Shown: positions 50,170 through 62,369, numbered from the stretch's first letter. The stretch: DNA of 64,000 nt from Ziziphus jujuba (GCF_031755915.1 NC_083384.1:29030501-29094500), one strand, 5' to 3'. The notes: generated from the sequence alone by a model not told the origin. Program-made: numbers and translations.

Positions 50170-50640
50170 AATGTTATACTATAATCTAGATCGGAGAAAA
50201 TATAATTAAGCTCAGCATTAGCAAGAAGACCAACTTTACTAAAGCATTTGACTCGGTCACGCAGTTCTGATTATAATAAACTGAAAAGTGGAGCCCACAG
50301 CAGAACAGACAAAATTTATTTGTTTCCAGTAATTATTAATTTTTTGGGGGGAAAAAATTAAAAAATTATTATTATTATTGTTTTAGGTTAAATGATCACA
50401 TGGAGTACGAGTGTGAATTATTGATTTAAAATTAAAGCACAATACGAAGAATATAATAAATTAAAAAACCAGAGAAAGAAAGTTTTGATTTAAAATCTAA
50501 CGTTGGCATCTTATGTGGTCGGTGCCTATTGTTTATTATGTAATAATTGATAATTTTCAAGTCGGCTTGTTCTTTATGTGGAACACTTGGAAAATTAAAT
50601 TAGGGGTGATTGGAGTACAATCGAGTCATTTTGTTTATGG
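50170..50640. repeat. TNL 5'-flank module without its gene
   Basis: It matches 44490-44880 (5' flank of TNL-2) in order: TAAGCT(C/T)AGCATTAGCAAGAA, TGATTATAATAAA, GCACAATACGAA, CTTATTGTTTA-like and GAGTCATTTTGTTTAT. Confidence 0.8.
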
Positions 50641-53491
50641 TTAATTTCGCTTATAGCTTATGAGGTTTACCATTATTTTTAATTATACCAAAAGATTTTA
50701 AACAATTCAAAAAACCTTAAAAAAATTAACCTGAAGACCAAAATATTTTTGATAAAATGATTTAAGTCCCCTTAAAATAAAAATTAAATTCTTTTACCAT
50801 TTATATTATAACTATTATTTTAAATATTTTATTTTATAGATAAAAAAAAAACAATAAATTTTTTATTTTCGCAAATAAAAAAAATAGTTTTATCACTTTT
50901 CATTAAAATATGTAATCACATATTTATTTTTTTAATTAGAAGGAGAAAAAAACCTTTGAGAAACATCTTCAGGGTACATTTGATATGCTATATTAAATTA
51001 GCCTATATTGTATTAGCTTGTACTGCATTATCTGCATTATCAATATACGGTGTTTGGTGTAGAATTATACAATGAATTTGTATTATATATGTATATTTTT
51101 ATATTACTATATTAAATAAATTATCAAAATCAATTTATATGAAAAAAAAATATTTAATTATATACTCTGTTTAAAATTTTAGTACTGCAAAAGATTAACA
51201 AATAATATTTGTAAATGCAATATTTATAATATAAAGTTTTTTAGAACTATGGTAAAATATTAGAAAATAATTCTTCCATAATACAATGGAAATAGTTAGT
51301 GATTGAACCCTTTTATTATAAAATAAAACTAGTGTAAAACCTGTGCGATGCACCAAAGTGTAATAACAATAGATGATTTTGATAATAATCAATAAAAGTT
51401 AATTATTTATAATCAAATCAAATATTAAAGTATTGTACAAATAACATTCCACAAATAAAATTTTTAATTGGAAAATATTTAAATTTTAGCAATTAATAAA
51501 TTAACATAACTTTTAAATCTTTTGACATGATATACTTAGAATATAATAATTACTTTTAACTACCATTAATCTTACCTACAAATTCACCCACAAATATATC
51601 TAAGTTTGTTTTATCTGAAAAATATATGATGTAAATTAGATTATCATTATATATTTAAAATAATTATGAATGAAATGACTCTTGCCTTTGAACTATAATA
51701 TCAAAGAATTTGTTTGCCTTTCTACAAAATTCTTAGCACTTAGTAGAATCTTTAACAACTTCTTCTTCAATTATATCTTCAACAAAATTGATAAAAAAAA
51801 AAATCAGTTATAGAAGCATAAATCATTATATAATTAACTTTATACTTACCAAACAATTCATATTAATCATATTCAATTGTATTTAAAATATCAGCAAACA
51901 ATTTGAAAGTAAGATTTTATATTAAAAAATCTTCATCTATAATATTTACAACATTAAATTTTCACATAACTCCTATACTTATATCAATGTTTTTTTTTTC
52001 TATGTACTTTTCCTTTCGTTTATTTTTTTTTTCACTTTTTCTCTTCTACGTATTTTTTAGCATTTTTCTACTATTTTTCCAATATCTTTTTCTTTTCTGG
52101 TTTCTCCCTTTATTTCTCCATCTGTTTATAAAGTTGTGAAACTTTTGATAAAATATGATTTTTAATTTCATTTTTTTAAATTCAAATTTGACTTTTAAAT
52201 TTAAATTCTTAAAAATTATATTTTGAAATATAAATTTAAAATATATCTTATTTCTCCTTATAAAAGATTTAATTTGATTCGCTAAAAAAATTAATTTAAA
52301 TTGAATAATTGTACTCCTCGAAATCTCTTCCTTTCTAATATACTTTTTTCCTTTTAATTTTAGAGATATTTTCTTTTATATGTATTTTAAAATCTTATTA
52401 TTAATTATATATATCAATTTTATTATTTTATAATAAAATTTCATTTATTGCATATTCATATATAAATATGTATTAGTATATGGAATTTTTATGTGTAATA
52501 TCTTTAATAATAAAAATATCTTTTATATATACATGTTTTTTACCTTAACTTTGAAAAATTCTAAAAGAAACTAAATAAAGAGAAAAAAAATTCCTATTGT
52601 CAAGTTTCATTTGATCATCAAAATTAAAATCTCCATACCTACATATTATGGAAATTTTAAAAAATAAAGATTGTAAAATTTTTATTTGTGAAAATATTAT
52701 TTACATAAATTATTTGTGAAAATATTATTTATATAAATTATGCTAAAACCGTTGTACATGTTATTGCAAATATTTATAACCAAATTTTAATAATGCCGAC
52801 GTATTAGGAAAATTTTCAAAAATCAAAATCAAATTATTCCTTTCAAATTTTATTAAAATTGTGTATTTTTTTAAACAATTTTATTTTTAAATTTTAATTT
52901 TTTGTAATATTTTTGGAAAGAAATAAAATGAATATAAAAATAATATATGACAATGATTTTAAAATTGTGAAAATTTTAAAATAATTTTATTTTTGAATTT
53001 TAATTTTTTTAATGCTTTTAAAAGAAAAATAGAATAAATATAAAAATGATATGTGATAAATATTTTTACTGAATATCTTACTTATATATATTATATAAAT
53101 AGTATAAGAGAATTAAAAATATATCTAAAATAAAAATTAATAATATTTGATTTTTTTTTTCTATACTTATTGAATCTTATTATAATAAGGCAATGAAAGC
53201 ATATCATTTATCCAAATTATCGCTATTTTTTATAATTATAATTGGATTTTTTAAATAATTCTATTATTTTTAATATATTAGATTGAATTTTGATTGTTAT
53301 TATTATATAATAATTACAAATTTAGATGAATTTTTTAAAAAATAACATTGAAAAAATGTATCCAGTTTTATTCATCCCACTTGGTAAGGCAAAGAAAAAA
53401 AAGCTAAAAGGAAAAAAAAAAAAAGTGACTTTAAAAAAAAAAAAAAAAAAGAGAGGAAGGGTTAATACGGCCGAAATCCACCTGGCAAATA

Positions 53492-53552
<61 letters not shown>

Positions 53553-53646
53553 TCCACCTGGCAAGTATAAAACAAAAAAAGCGAAAAAAAACAATTAAGA
53601 AGGAAAGGCTGACTGATACAGCCGAAACATCGAAATTGATGATAAA
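50641..53646. other. Very AT-rich DNA, no gene recognised
   Basis: About 3 kb of mostly A/T sequence. A phrase near 51330 (ACTAGTGTAAAACCTGTGCG with a following GATGCAC) resembles the terminal region of widespread plant repeats, but no second end was found. A and AG/AT simple repeats lie at about 53396-53450 and 53498-53550. The 12-mer around CCACCTGGCAA occurs on both sides of the last microsatellite (about 53479 and 53556). No supported coding region. Confidence 0.45.
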
Positions 53647-53647
53647 T

Positions 53648-53756
53648 GAAAGTTGAGATTTTGTCAGCAGATAAAAGCCTCATGGAGATAGCTAGCAAAT
53701 TGATTACCGGTGTCCTCACCTGTGAAACTGGGAAGCCCGCAATCAATTTGCTAGCT
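53648..53756 (-). pseudogene. TNL relic: start of a TIR exon folded into a hairpin
   Basis: On the minus strand, 53735-53648 matches the TNL-1 TIR exon around FLSFRGEDTR and the following residues. The match breaks off on both sides and contains stops. Perfect 16-bp inverted repeats AGCTAGCAAATTGATT (53690-53705) and its complement (53741-53756) enclose a 35-base loop that carries the TIR core motif. Confidence 0.75.
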
Positions 53757-54744
53757 CGAAACATCATAGAAACATCTTATTAGCTGTTGTAGATTGTATA
53801 TATAGGATTGATAAAATTAATGGTGAAGCATATCCTATAAACATCTTTATAACTAGAGGAAGTAATAGAAAATGGAGTGTCCAGAATAATCTGGAATTAC
53901 TTAAGCTCAAAGATAAAAACATGTGGCTGTAAAATAAAGTAAAATTTGGATGGTTATAGATCGATTGAAATCAGCCATAAGGTAAAGTCGGTTAAAGTAG
54001 ATCGTTTGAAGAAAACCGACTTTACCATCCTATAAATAGCAGCTGCTGTGTACGCGTGTAGTGTGCTAATTAACCACTGCTAAGCAAAGATTATCTAAAT
54101 TTATATGTATTGAAAACGGTGAATAAGAGCTCTGGTTTTTTTGGGGGATTGAGAGAGTATTCTAGAAGTAGTAGAAAAGGAAGTGGAGAACACTAATTGT
54201 ATAAGCTCACTCAAATCTCTCTTGAATTCCACCAAATTGAATCACTAGGATTCTTCAAGACACAATGGAAAAAGCAGCTAAAAACGCTGAGATTATAACC
54301 TGATAAATTTTATAAGATTTGAACTTTTCCTAATAAGGTCTATAAGAATCAAACAAGAAGATTAGCTAGACAACTAGTTTTCTATACCATATTATGGCCC
54401 AAACTCTGTAAGTTAGCTCTTACACAAGTGACAAGTGACAATTAATAATTTTATGTTTGGACGATCGGTGTGGTGTGTTAGTGTCACATATGTTTTTTTC
54501 TATTTCATGCTTTCTCTCTCCATTACTCAAATATATATATATATATATATATATGGAAAATCTTTAATTGAAAATTCAGACTCAGATCAAGATTATGACT
54601 ATGCCGAGACTCATGATTTTTACTTTAGTTGTTCTCATCCTTATAATATGTTTTAACATACAAATGATGAGGAATTTGAGACCCTTTTGTAGATCTTGTA
54701 CTAATGAAGTTGGTTTTTATTGAGGGTCTGTTTTCTCTTAGGTA
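53757..54744. repeat. TNL 5'-flank module, interrupted by the copia element
   Basis: About 54100-54744 matches 31600-32440, with landmarks TATTCTAGAAGTAGTA(G)AAA, CACCAAATTGAA, ATTAATAATTTTATG and TCTTTAATTGAAAATTCAGA. The homology resumes at 61678 with AATAGGAAACTGGATA. An AT run lies at about 54533-54554. Confidence 0.75.
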
Positions 54745-54749
54745 TTCTT
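54745..54749 (+). repeat. Target-site duplication TTCTT, left of copia element
   Basis: Repeated at 61673-61677. The empty paralogous site near 32431-32450 reads GCATTCTTTATATAGGAAAC. Confidence 0.8.
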
Positions 54750-55301
54750 TGTAATATTTGCAACGTTTTTTTTTATTTTGAATGATTTTGAATTAATGGA
54801 TTTTAATGGGCTTTTATGTGCATTATTTGTGGTCTTTTAACTTTCCAAACGTGGGTTTTGACTTGATGGATGCATTTTTAGTAAAAAATAAGTTTTTGGA
54901 ATAATAATTCCCAACGGGAGAATCGAAGGGAAAGACAAAAAAGAGAAAAATTAGTTTTCTGCACATTTTGGTTAGTGAGTGTGGTAAAAATCAGGTACTC
55001 TGAAAGTTCGAGGGAAATTCAGATGGTGTTTTGTCTGAGATTTCGAATCTGTTATATCCTGAGAGACCACCATCGGAAAACACCAGCACCGGTGGGATGG
55101 AAATAGTTTTAAGGATACTGTGGTACCACATAGGCCTCGAACCAATATTTTAACAAGCAGATCAAATCTAGAAAAATACAGGTTCCCAATCTTTTTTATT
55201 TACTTATTTATTTATTTTATTTGATCTTTTTTTTTTTTGTATTTTTATTTGTATCTTCATTCCACATATACATTCATATATTATGTATATTTCTGATAAC
55301 A
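54750..55301 (+). repeat. 5' LTR of the copia element
   Basis: It starts TGTAATATTTGCAACG and ends CTGATAACA. It matches 61133-61672 along its whole length. Confidence 0.88.
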
Positions 55302-56099
55302 TTCTTAAGACTAAACCATGAATATATGTTTATGTATGTGGGATTGAGTAAATAAATAAATAAATAAATAAATAATTGCTTTCAACCCGTGGAGATTTAA
55401 TGAATGGGTGTGTTGTTATTTTAAGTTCTGTTTAATTAAAGGAATTTTATTTAAATGGTTTTATTTTTATACATGCCTATGATTTCATCTCTTTATTATT
55501 ATTGGGTATGAAAGCAATATATTTATATATTTTATGTTTTTAATTTCTTATCTTCAAACCCGGATACAACTTGGTGAGGGGCTTCTATTTTAATTATTTA
55601 TTTTGTTTTATTCTAGTAAATTTGATGCCCATGATTTTATGATATTTAGAGTTTTCAAATTTTTTGTGTATCGGGTTTGAAAAAAAAAAAAAAATTGTTT
55701 CCTGTGGGTTTGGAATTTTTTAGGCAATATTTAGTTTTGTTTTAAATCAAAATATTTTCCTAAAATTGAGTTGCCCATGAAATTCTAAACCTTTTGGTGT
55801 TTTTCCGACAATTTTTCGGTGTCGAAATAGTGTAAAAAGCAAGAAAAATAGTGAACTGGGTAAAAAAATACGTTTACCAGTGAAACGGGTTGAAAAAACC
55901 TGGCTGGAGATTGAAGATGGATCAGAAAAAAAGGTTAATGGGTCGGAAAAAAAGGTTTGGATAGGTTTCTGGGTCAGTGGGCCTAAATTTTAAATTTTAA
56001 TGGACTTGGCCCAGTTCCAAAGCCCAGTCCATGGTTAGAACAGGTATTGTTCAGCCCAAACCCAGTCTAGATCCAGGCCCAATGAAATTCGGTCCGACT

Positions 56100-56420
56100 G
56101 GATATGCCATGTGTCGCTGTAAGAGATCTCCATGTGGCCATATGAAACGACGACATATGGCTCACCGTGCGAGGCCGCGTGTCGTACAGTAGTGAAGCCA
56201 CGTGTCTACATCTCCACGTGTCGGATTCCATGGGAGCCATGTGTCGGCCTTTTGCTGGTGCCACGTGTCAACCTGTTACATGTGACACGTGTCACGTTCA
56301 AAGCAAGCCACATGTTGTGCTAAAGATTATCCACGTGTCGATCTGTAGCAGATGACACGTGGCCGTCCGAGAGTGTGGCACATGTCGATCTTCAGTGCGA
56401 CACGTGGCGGTATCACATGG
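56100..56420 (+). promoter_or_regulatory. G-box-rich array in the copia leader
   Basis: Seven CACGTG cores start at 56199, 56215, 56262, 56286, 56332, 56356 and 56401. Most sit in CCACGTGTC or GACACGTGG contexts, with further CATGTG variants between them. CACGTG with a flanking GTC or GG is the known bZIP/bHLH binding type (ABRE/G-box). The array lies between the 5' LTR and gag. It is followed by a cluster of GAACAGT repeats (about 56440-56500). Binding or activity is not shown. Confidence 0.7.
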
Positions 56421-56646
56421 TGACATGTGGTAGTGAAAAGTAACAATGAACAGTAAAAGTGAACAGTATGCATGAACAGTGACATATGAATAGTAATTTG
56501 TGGGTGTATACAGTAATTTTTGTGGTGTATACAGAAACCCTAAAAATCACATTTTTGTATATTTTCGTTTTGGAAATTGGTTTAAATTAGTTTGTTGAAA
56601 TAAAAATAACAACTAATTGATTTATGTTTTTGTGAAAAATACAGGA

Positions 56647-59600
56647 ATGGCTAGTGAAGATGTGCCTGTTGCACAAGTGCCTTCACAAACTCCTGTTTTT
56701 CAAGTGCCTCCACCTGCAGACCATGCAGAAAGACCTGAGAAGTTCGATGGAGCAAATTTTAAGAGGTGGCAACAGAAAATGCTGTTCTACTTGACTACTC
56801 TAGGCCTTGTGAGGTTCCTAATTGAGGACGAACCACCAAGTGATGAAAAGAGTGACAAAAAAACTCTGATGGCGGTGGAGGCGTGGAAGAATTCCGATTA
56901 TTTATGTCGGAATTATGTGGTAGGCAAATTCTTGGACTCTATGATGGTGGATACCAAGCCACTGATGAGTCAAGTACATGAGCTGCAAGTGCTCATCCAA
57001 AAACTTCTTGCCGAAGGGATGTTCATTAATGAAGCCTTTCAAGTTACTGTAATGATTTAGAAGCTGCCTCCTAGTTGGGGAGACTTCAGAAATTATCTTA
57101 AGCACAAGAGAAAGGAAATGGACATGGAGGCTTTTATTGGAAAGCTTCGAATAGAAAATGACAATAGGAGGTCTAATAGAAGATCCATGAAGGCTGGAAT
57201 AAAGTGGAGCATGGAATAAAGGCTAATGTTGTAGAGCATGGTAGTAGCTCCAAGAACAAGAAAAAACCTGGAAAGAGTTCCAAGTTAGGGCCTAAAGGAG
57301 GCATCTCCAAGAAGGCCAAGTTCCAAGGAAAATGTTTCAATTGTAACAAGATGGGTCACAGAGCGGCCGATTGTAGACTGCCAAAGAGAAAGAGGAACAT
57401 AAAGATAACGATGATGGAGCACATCACAAGAGAGGTTGATGAAATTGACCTAAGCGGTGTTGTCTTTGAGTTGAACCTAATGGGTTCTAACCCAAGAGAG
57501 TGGTGGATAGATACAGGTGCAACCTGCCACGTGTGTGCAGATAGAAGCATGTTCACCTCCTTCGAACCAAAGGCAAATGGAGAGAAGTTGTTCATGGAAA
57601 ATTTTGCATTTTTAGAAATCCAGGGGGAATGCAAGATTGTCCTGAAGATGACCTCTGGGAAGGATCTGACTTTGAATAATGTATTGTATGTTCCAGATAT
57701 TCGTAAGAATTTGGTGTCTGGATCGTTGCTAAGCAAACATAGTTTTTGCTTAGTGTTTGAGTCAGACAAGGTTATCTTGTCCTAGTATGGGATGCTTGTG
57801 GGAAAGGGCTATGTAGTTAATGGTATGTTCAAATTGAATGTAATGACTGTAATGCCAAAGAATATTAATAATAAAGTTAGTACTTTTTCCGTTTACTTGT
57901 TTGAGTCTTCTATTTTGTGGTATGGTAGACTAGGTCATGTTAATTATAATTCTCTGCTGAGGTTAATTAACTTGAATCATATTCCCACGTTTGATATTGA
58001 TACCACACATAAGTGTGAAACTTGTGTAGAGGCAAAATTAATGAGATTATCATATCAAACAATTGAAAGAAATACTGAACCTTTGGATTTAATACATAGT
58101 GATGTATGTGATTTAAAGTTTGCACCAACTAGAGGTAGTAATAAGTATTTTATCATCTTTATTGATGATAGCATGAAATATTGCTATGTGTACTTGCTTA
58201 AGAGCAAGGATGAGGCTATAGAGAAATTTATTCTCTATAAAACGGAAGTTGAAAATCAACTCACCCGAAAAATTAAAGTAATCAGAAGTGATCGTGGTGG
58301 AGAGTATGTGACTCCATTTGGAGAGTATTGTGCTCAACATGGCATAATACATGAAGTTACTCCACCATACTCGCCACAATCAAATGGTGTGGCTAAACGG
58401 AAAAATAGAACTTAAAAAGAAATGATGAATGCAATGTTGATAAGTTCTGGAGTACCTCAGAACTTGTGGGGGGAAGCCGTTTTGTCGCAAACGATCTTTT
58501 AAATAAGGTGCCCTAAAAAGACCAAGTAAAGACACCCTATGAATTATGGAAAGGAAGACAACCTTCCTATAATTACTTACGAGTGTGGGGTGTCTAGCTA
58601 AAGTTGTAGTACCCACTCCGAAGAAAGTGAAGATAGGTCCTAAAACAGTTGATTGCATTTTTATAGGATACGCACAAAATAGTAGTGCATATCGGTTTCT
58701 TGTGTATAGGTCAGAAATTCCTGATATACACAAAAATACGATTATGGAATCGAGAAATGTATCATTTTTCGAACATATTTTTCCTTATAAAGTGGAAGAA
58801 GGACAGAGTTCGTCGAAATGAACTTATGATACTATCGATGAAGATAATCATGATAGTGATCAAGAACAAGAAACTGATGTTGAGACAGAGGTTGCACTTA
58901 GATGTAGCAAGATAGTAAGAATGGAAAAATCCTATGGTCCGGATTTTCTTACGTATATGCTAGAAAGTGAACCTCAAAGCTTCCAAGAGGCTATAAATTC
59001 TTCTGAAGGGAATTTATGGAAAGAATTTGTGAAAAGTGAGATAGATTCTATTTTATAAAATCACACTTAGGAGTTAGTAGATCTTCCTCCAGGTTGTAAA
59101 CCTTTAGGTTACAAATGGATTTTTAAAAGGAAGATGAAAGCAGATGGAACTATAAGCAAATACAAGGCAAGGCTTGTAATTAAAGGATACAAGCAACAAG
59201 AAGGTTTTGATTACTTTGACACTTATTCTCCAGTAACGAGAATAAATTCCATAAGGATGGTACTAGCGATTGCTACACTGCGAGATCTAGAAGTATATCA
59301 AATGGATGTGAAAATAGCATTTCTTAATGGAGATCTAGATGAAGAGATCTACATGGAGCAACCCGAGGGTTTCTCCGCTCCAGGACAAGAAAAGAAAATC
59401 TGTAGATTGGTGAAGTCCTTGTATGGATTTAAATAAGCTCCAAAGCAATGGCATAAAAAATTTGATAATGCCATGCTAAGTGATGGATTTAAGATAAATA
59501 AGTGTGACAAGTGTATCTATGCAAAGGATACAGAGAATGGATATGTCATTCTTTGTTTGTATGTAGATGATATACTCATTGTGGGTAGTGACGACCATAT

Positions 59601-60546
59601 GATCCGAACTACGAAAGCCATGTTAAATTCTAAATTTCATATGAAAGACATGAGACTTACTGATGTAATTTTAGGAATAAAAATCATAAAAACTTCGAAT
59701 AGAATCATTCTTAGTCAAATGCATTATGTGGATAAAATATTGGCTAAGTTTAGTAAAGACAATACTAATATAGCCAAAACACCCATAGATGTGAGTTTAC
59801 ACTTATCCAAGAATAACGGAGATAGTGTATCTCAAGTCGATTATGCAAGGGTGATTGGAAGTCTGATGAAAGGAGATAGTGTATCTCAAGTCGAGTATGC
59901 AAGGGTAATTGGAAGTCTGATGTACTTAATGAATTGTACAAGACCAGATTTAGCTTACGCTATAAGTAGACTAAGTAGATACACGAGTAATCCAAATGAT
60001 GATCATTGGAAAGGAATCGTTAGAGTATTAAGATACTTACGATATACTCATGAATATCGACTGCACTATACGAGATATCCATTTGTATCAGAAGGATACA
60101 GTGATGCAAATTGGATATCAGATATCAAGGATTCAAAATCCACTAGCGGTTATGTATTTACATTAGTGGGTGCAGCCGTAACATGAAAATCCTTTAAACA
60201 AACAATAATAGCTCGATCCACGATGGAATCTGAGTTCATCGCATTAGATAAATGTGGTGAAGATGCCGAATGGCTACGCCAATTTTTGGAAGACATTCCA
60301 AGGTGGCCTAAACCTATGCCAGCAATAAGTATATATTGCGATAGTTAATCTGCTATTGGCAGGGCGCAAAATATTATGTATAATGGAAAGTCTAGATATA
60401 TTCATCGTAGACATAATTCTATTAGACAACTAATCTCAACTGGAGTTATCTCGATAAACTATGTAAAGTCAAAAGATAACATTGCGGATCCGCTAACCAA
60501 AGGATTAAATAGAGAATTAGTTGAAAAATCATCGAGAGGAATGTGA
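56647..60546 (+). pseudogene. Copia gag-pol, broken by many stops and frameshifts
   Basis: Gag begins at the ATG at 56647 (PEKFDGANFKRWQQKM) and meets a TAG at 57058. A frameshift near 57200 precedes the zinc knuckle CFNCNKMGHRAADC. The protease has WWIDTGATCHV. A stop (TAG) lies at 57783. The integrase shows a damaged HHCC start (WYGRLGH, first His lost) and RSDRGGEY, but lysine in place of the catalytic glutamate (NGVAKRKNRT), then a stop at 58413. The reverse transcriptase has YMEQPEGF, a stop at 59434 and the YVDD motif. An 18-codon tandem duplication lies at 59821-59928. The RNase H region has further stops at 60184 and 60346, and DPLTKGL near its end. Several stops look like C-to-T or G-to-A changes from CAA, CAG or TGG. 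Confidence 0.9.
59821..59928 (+). repeat. 54-bp tandem duplication inside copia pol
   Basis: Two in-frame units encode DSVSQV(D/E)YARVIGSLM; the second is the normal position before YLMNCTRPD. The units differ at a few bases. Confidence 0.9.
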
Positions 60547-61123
60547 TTAAAGCCCGTGAGTAAAGTTGATACGATGGAAACCCAACCTAATTGACTGGAG
60601 ATCCTAAGATCCAGGTTCAATAGGACAACGCAATTGTAAAGACTAGTATGTTTCACTGTGGGGGTTAATCCTCTGCCTATTTCTATGAGGAAACAGTGAT
60701 AGAAAGAGGTTAAACATAAAGTATGCTTTTAATGATTCCTATAAGTGTGCGTATAGTAATCTTTGCATAGTGATGCTGATTACATTGGAAAAGGAATCAC
60801 CTATGTGAGAGAGAAGAGTGGCCGCTTCAAAGGAGAATTATTAAGGGCACAATTCTCTGAAAACTCTCACAGAACCAAGCAGGTGTTCAAGGCCAAAATG
60901 AACACAACGGTGAGAACTGAAGTGTACTAGGAAGAATTCTGTGTGAATTATGTTGTCATTTACACAAATGACGAAATGGTTTAAAGATATCGCATCTGCC
61001 ATTAGTCAGTAAAGAAGATATAGTCTCACAAGGGAACGTTCAAAGAGTAATATCGACCTATCCTATGCAGGTTCCAACTGCAGAACTTTACCAGTAGAGT
61101 CTTACATAGTAGTTAAATCATTC

Positions 61124-61132
61124 ATGGGGGAT
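61124..61132 (+). other. Polypurine tract of the copia element
   Basis: ATGGGGGAT directly abuts the 3' LTR. Confidence 0.6.
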
Positions 61133-61672
61133 TGTAACGTTTGCAATGTTTTTTTGATTTTGAATGATTTTGAATTAATGGACTTTAATGGGCCTTTATG
61201 TGCATTATTTGTGGCCTTTTAACTTTTCAAACGTGGGTTTTGACTTGATGGATGAATTTTTAGTAAAAAACAAGTTTTTGGAATAATAATTCCCAACGGG
61301 AGAATCAAAGGGAAAGACGAAAAAGAGAAAAATTAGTTTTGTGCACATTTTGGTTAGTGAGTGTGGTAAAGATCAGGTACTCTGAAAGTTCGAGGGAAAT
61401 CCAGATGGTGTTTTGTCTGAGATTTCGAATTCGTTGTATTCTGGGAGACTGCCGTCGAAAAACACCAGCACCGATGGGACGGGAATAGTCTTAAGAACAC
61501 TGTGGTACCACACAGGAATCGGACCAATATTTCAACAAGCAGATCAAATCTAGAAAAATACAGATTCCCAATCTTTTTTATTTATTTATTTTATTTGATC
61601 TTTTTTTTTGTATTTTTTTTTTGTATCTTCATTCCACATATATATTCATATATATCTATATTTTTAATAACA
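61133..61672 (+). repeat. 3' LTR of the copia element
   Basis: It starts TGTAACGTTTGCAATG and ends TTAATAACA, followed by the TTCTT duplication. Confidence 0.88.
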
Positions 61673-61677
61673 TTCTT
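61673..61677 (+). repeat. Target-site duplication TTCTT, right of copia element
   Basis: Matches 54745-54749 exactly. Confidence 0.8.
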
Positions 61678-62369
61678 TGCAATAGGAAACTGGATACTTC
61701 AAAGACACGAAAGAAAGAGTATTTTTTTAATATATTATTTTTTAAAAAAAATTTCTCTGCAAATATATGTAAAATGGCTCATAGAAGTTGTCACAGAAAT
61801 TCATTTTCATACCACAAAAACAAGTAATCCAATGTCAAAATAAGAAGAAAGACAAGAGGAAGAGAGAACTTCTACAAACACCATTCATTTGAAGCTACGT
61901 GCAGTGGTATCTGCATAGCTCACACATTTATTCTTCAAAGCCTGAAACTAAAAAGGATTACAAAATTCACCAATATATATACATGAAAAATCCATCAAAA
62001 TACTATTCAAAACAAACTATTTTTATTTTCCCTCGGTGAGTGTCAAAAAAATTTCGTTTAGAAATTACCTTACAATTGTTAACTTATTAGTTTATAAATT
62101 ACCACTAAAATACTACAAAATGCATGTTGTAAACAGAGTGTATTAACACCTTTTAGTTAATATGCAAAAAAGAAAAAAAGGAAAAAAGAAAAGTTGAAAT
62201 AGACTTACATTAGCATGGGCGGAATATGATTTGATTTGCTTATTCCTTATCCATCAGAGCCAACAATGATTTCATAAGTAGCAACAAAGCATGTCTTGAA
62301 GTTGTAGCACATAATTGTTCTGTTTTTCTCGGTTCCTCAATATCCAGTTGCTCTGTATCTACAAAACAG
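61678..62369. repeat. 3' flank module of TNL-3 (family copy D)
   Basis: It begins with the resumed flank AATAGGAAACTGGATA, then follows the flank family (TGTAAAATGGCTCAT, AGGAAGAGAGAACTTCT, TTATCCATCAGAGCCAACAATG). Part is likely 3' UTR of TNL-3. Confidence 0.7.

Larger units (their letters stand above)
54750..61672 (+). mobile_element. Full-length, inactive Ty1-copia retrotransposon (6923 bp)
   Basis: Two LTRs (TG...ACA) at 54750-55301 and 61133-61672 are bounded by TTCTT duplications. The internal order gag, protease, integrase, reverse transcriptase, RNase H is the copia order. The LTRs differ at roughly one site in fifteen by eye, so the insertion is old. A primer-binding site was not recognised just inside the 5' LTR. 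The polypurine tract before the 3' LTR is short (GGGGGAT). Gag-pol contains many stops. Confidence 0.92.

Noticed and set aside
51310..51380. Helitron-like or repeat-terminal phrase with GTGCGATGCAC
   Set aside because: Only one degenerate end is visible, with no second terminus, so it is not called as an element.
54750..55360. Primer-binding site just inside the copia 5' LTR
   Set aside because: The sequence after 55301 does not match the usual initiator-Met tRNA complement, so no site is annotated.
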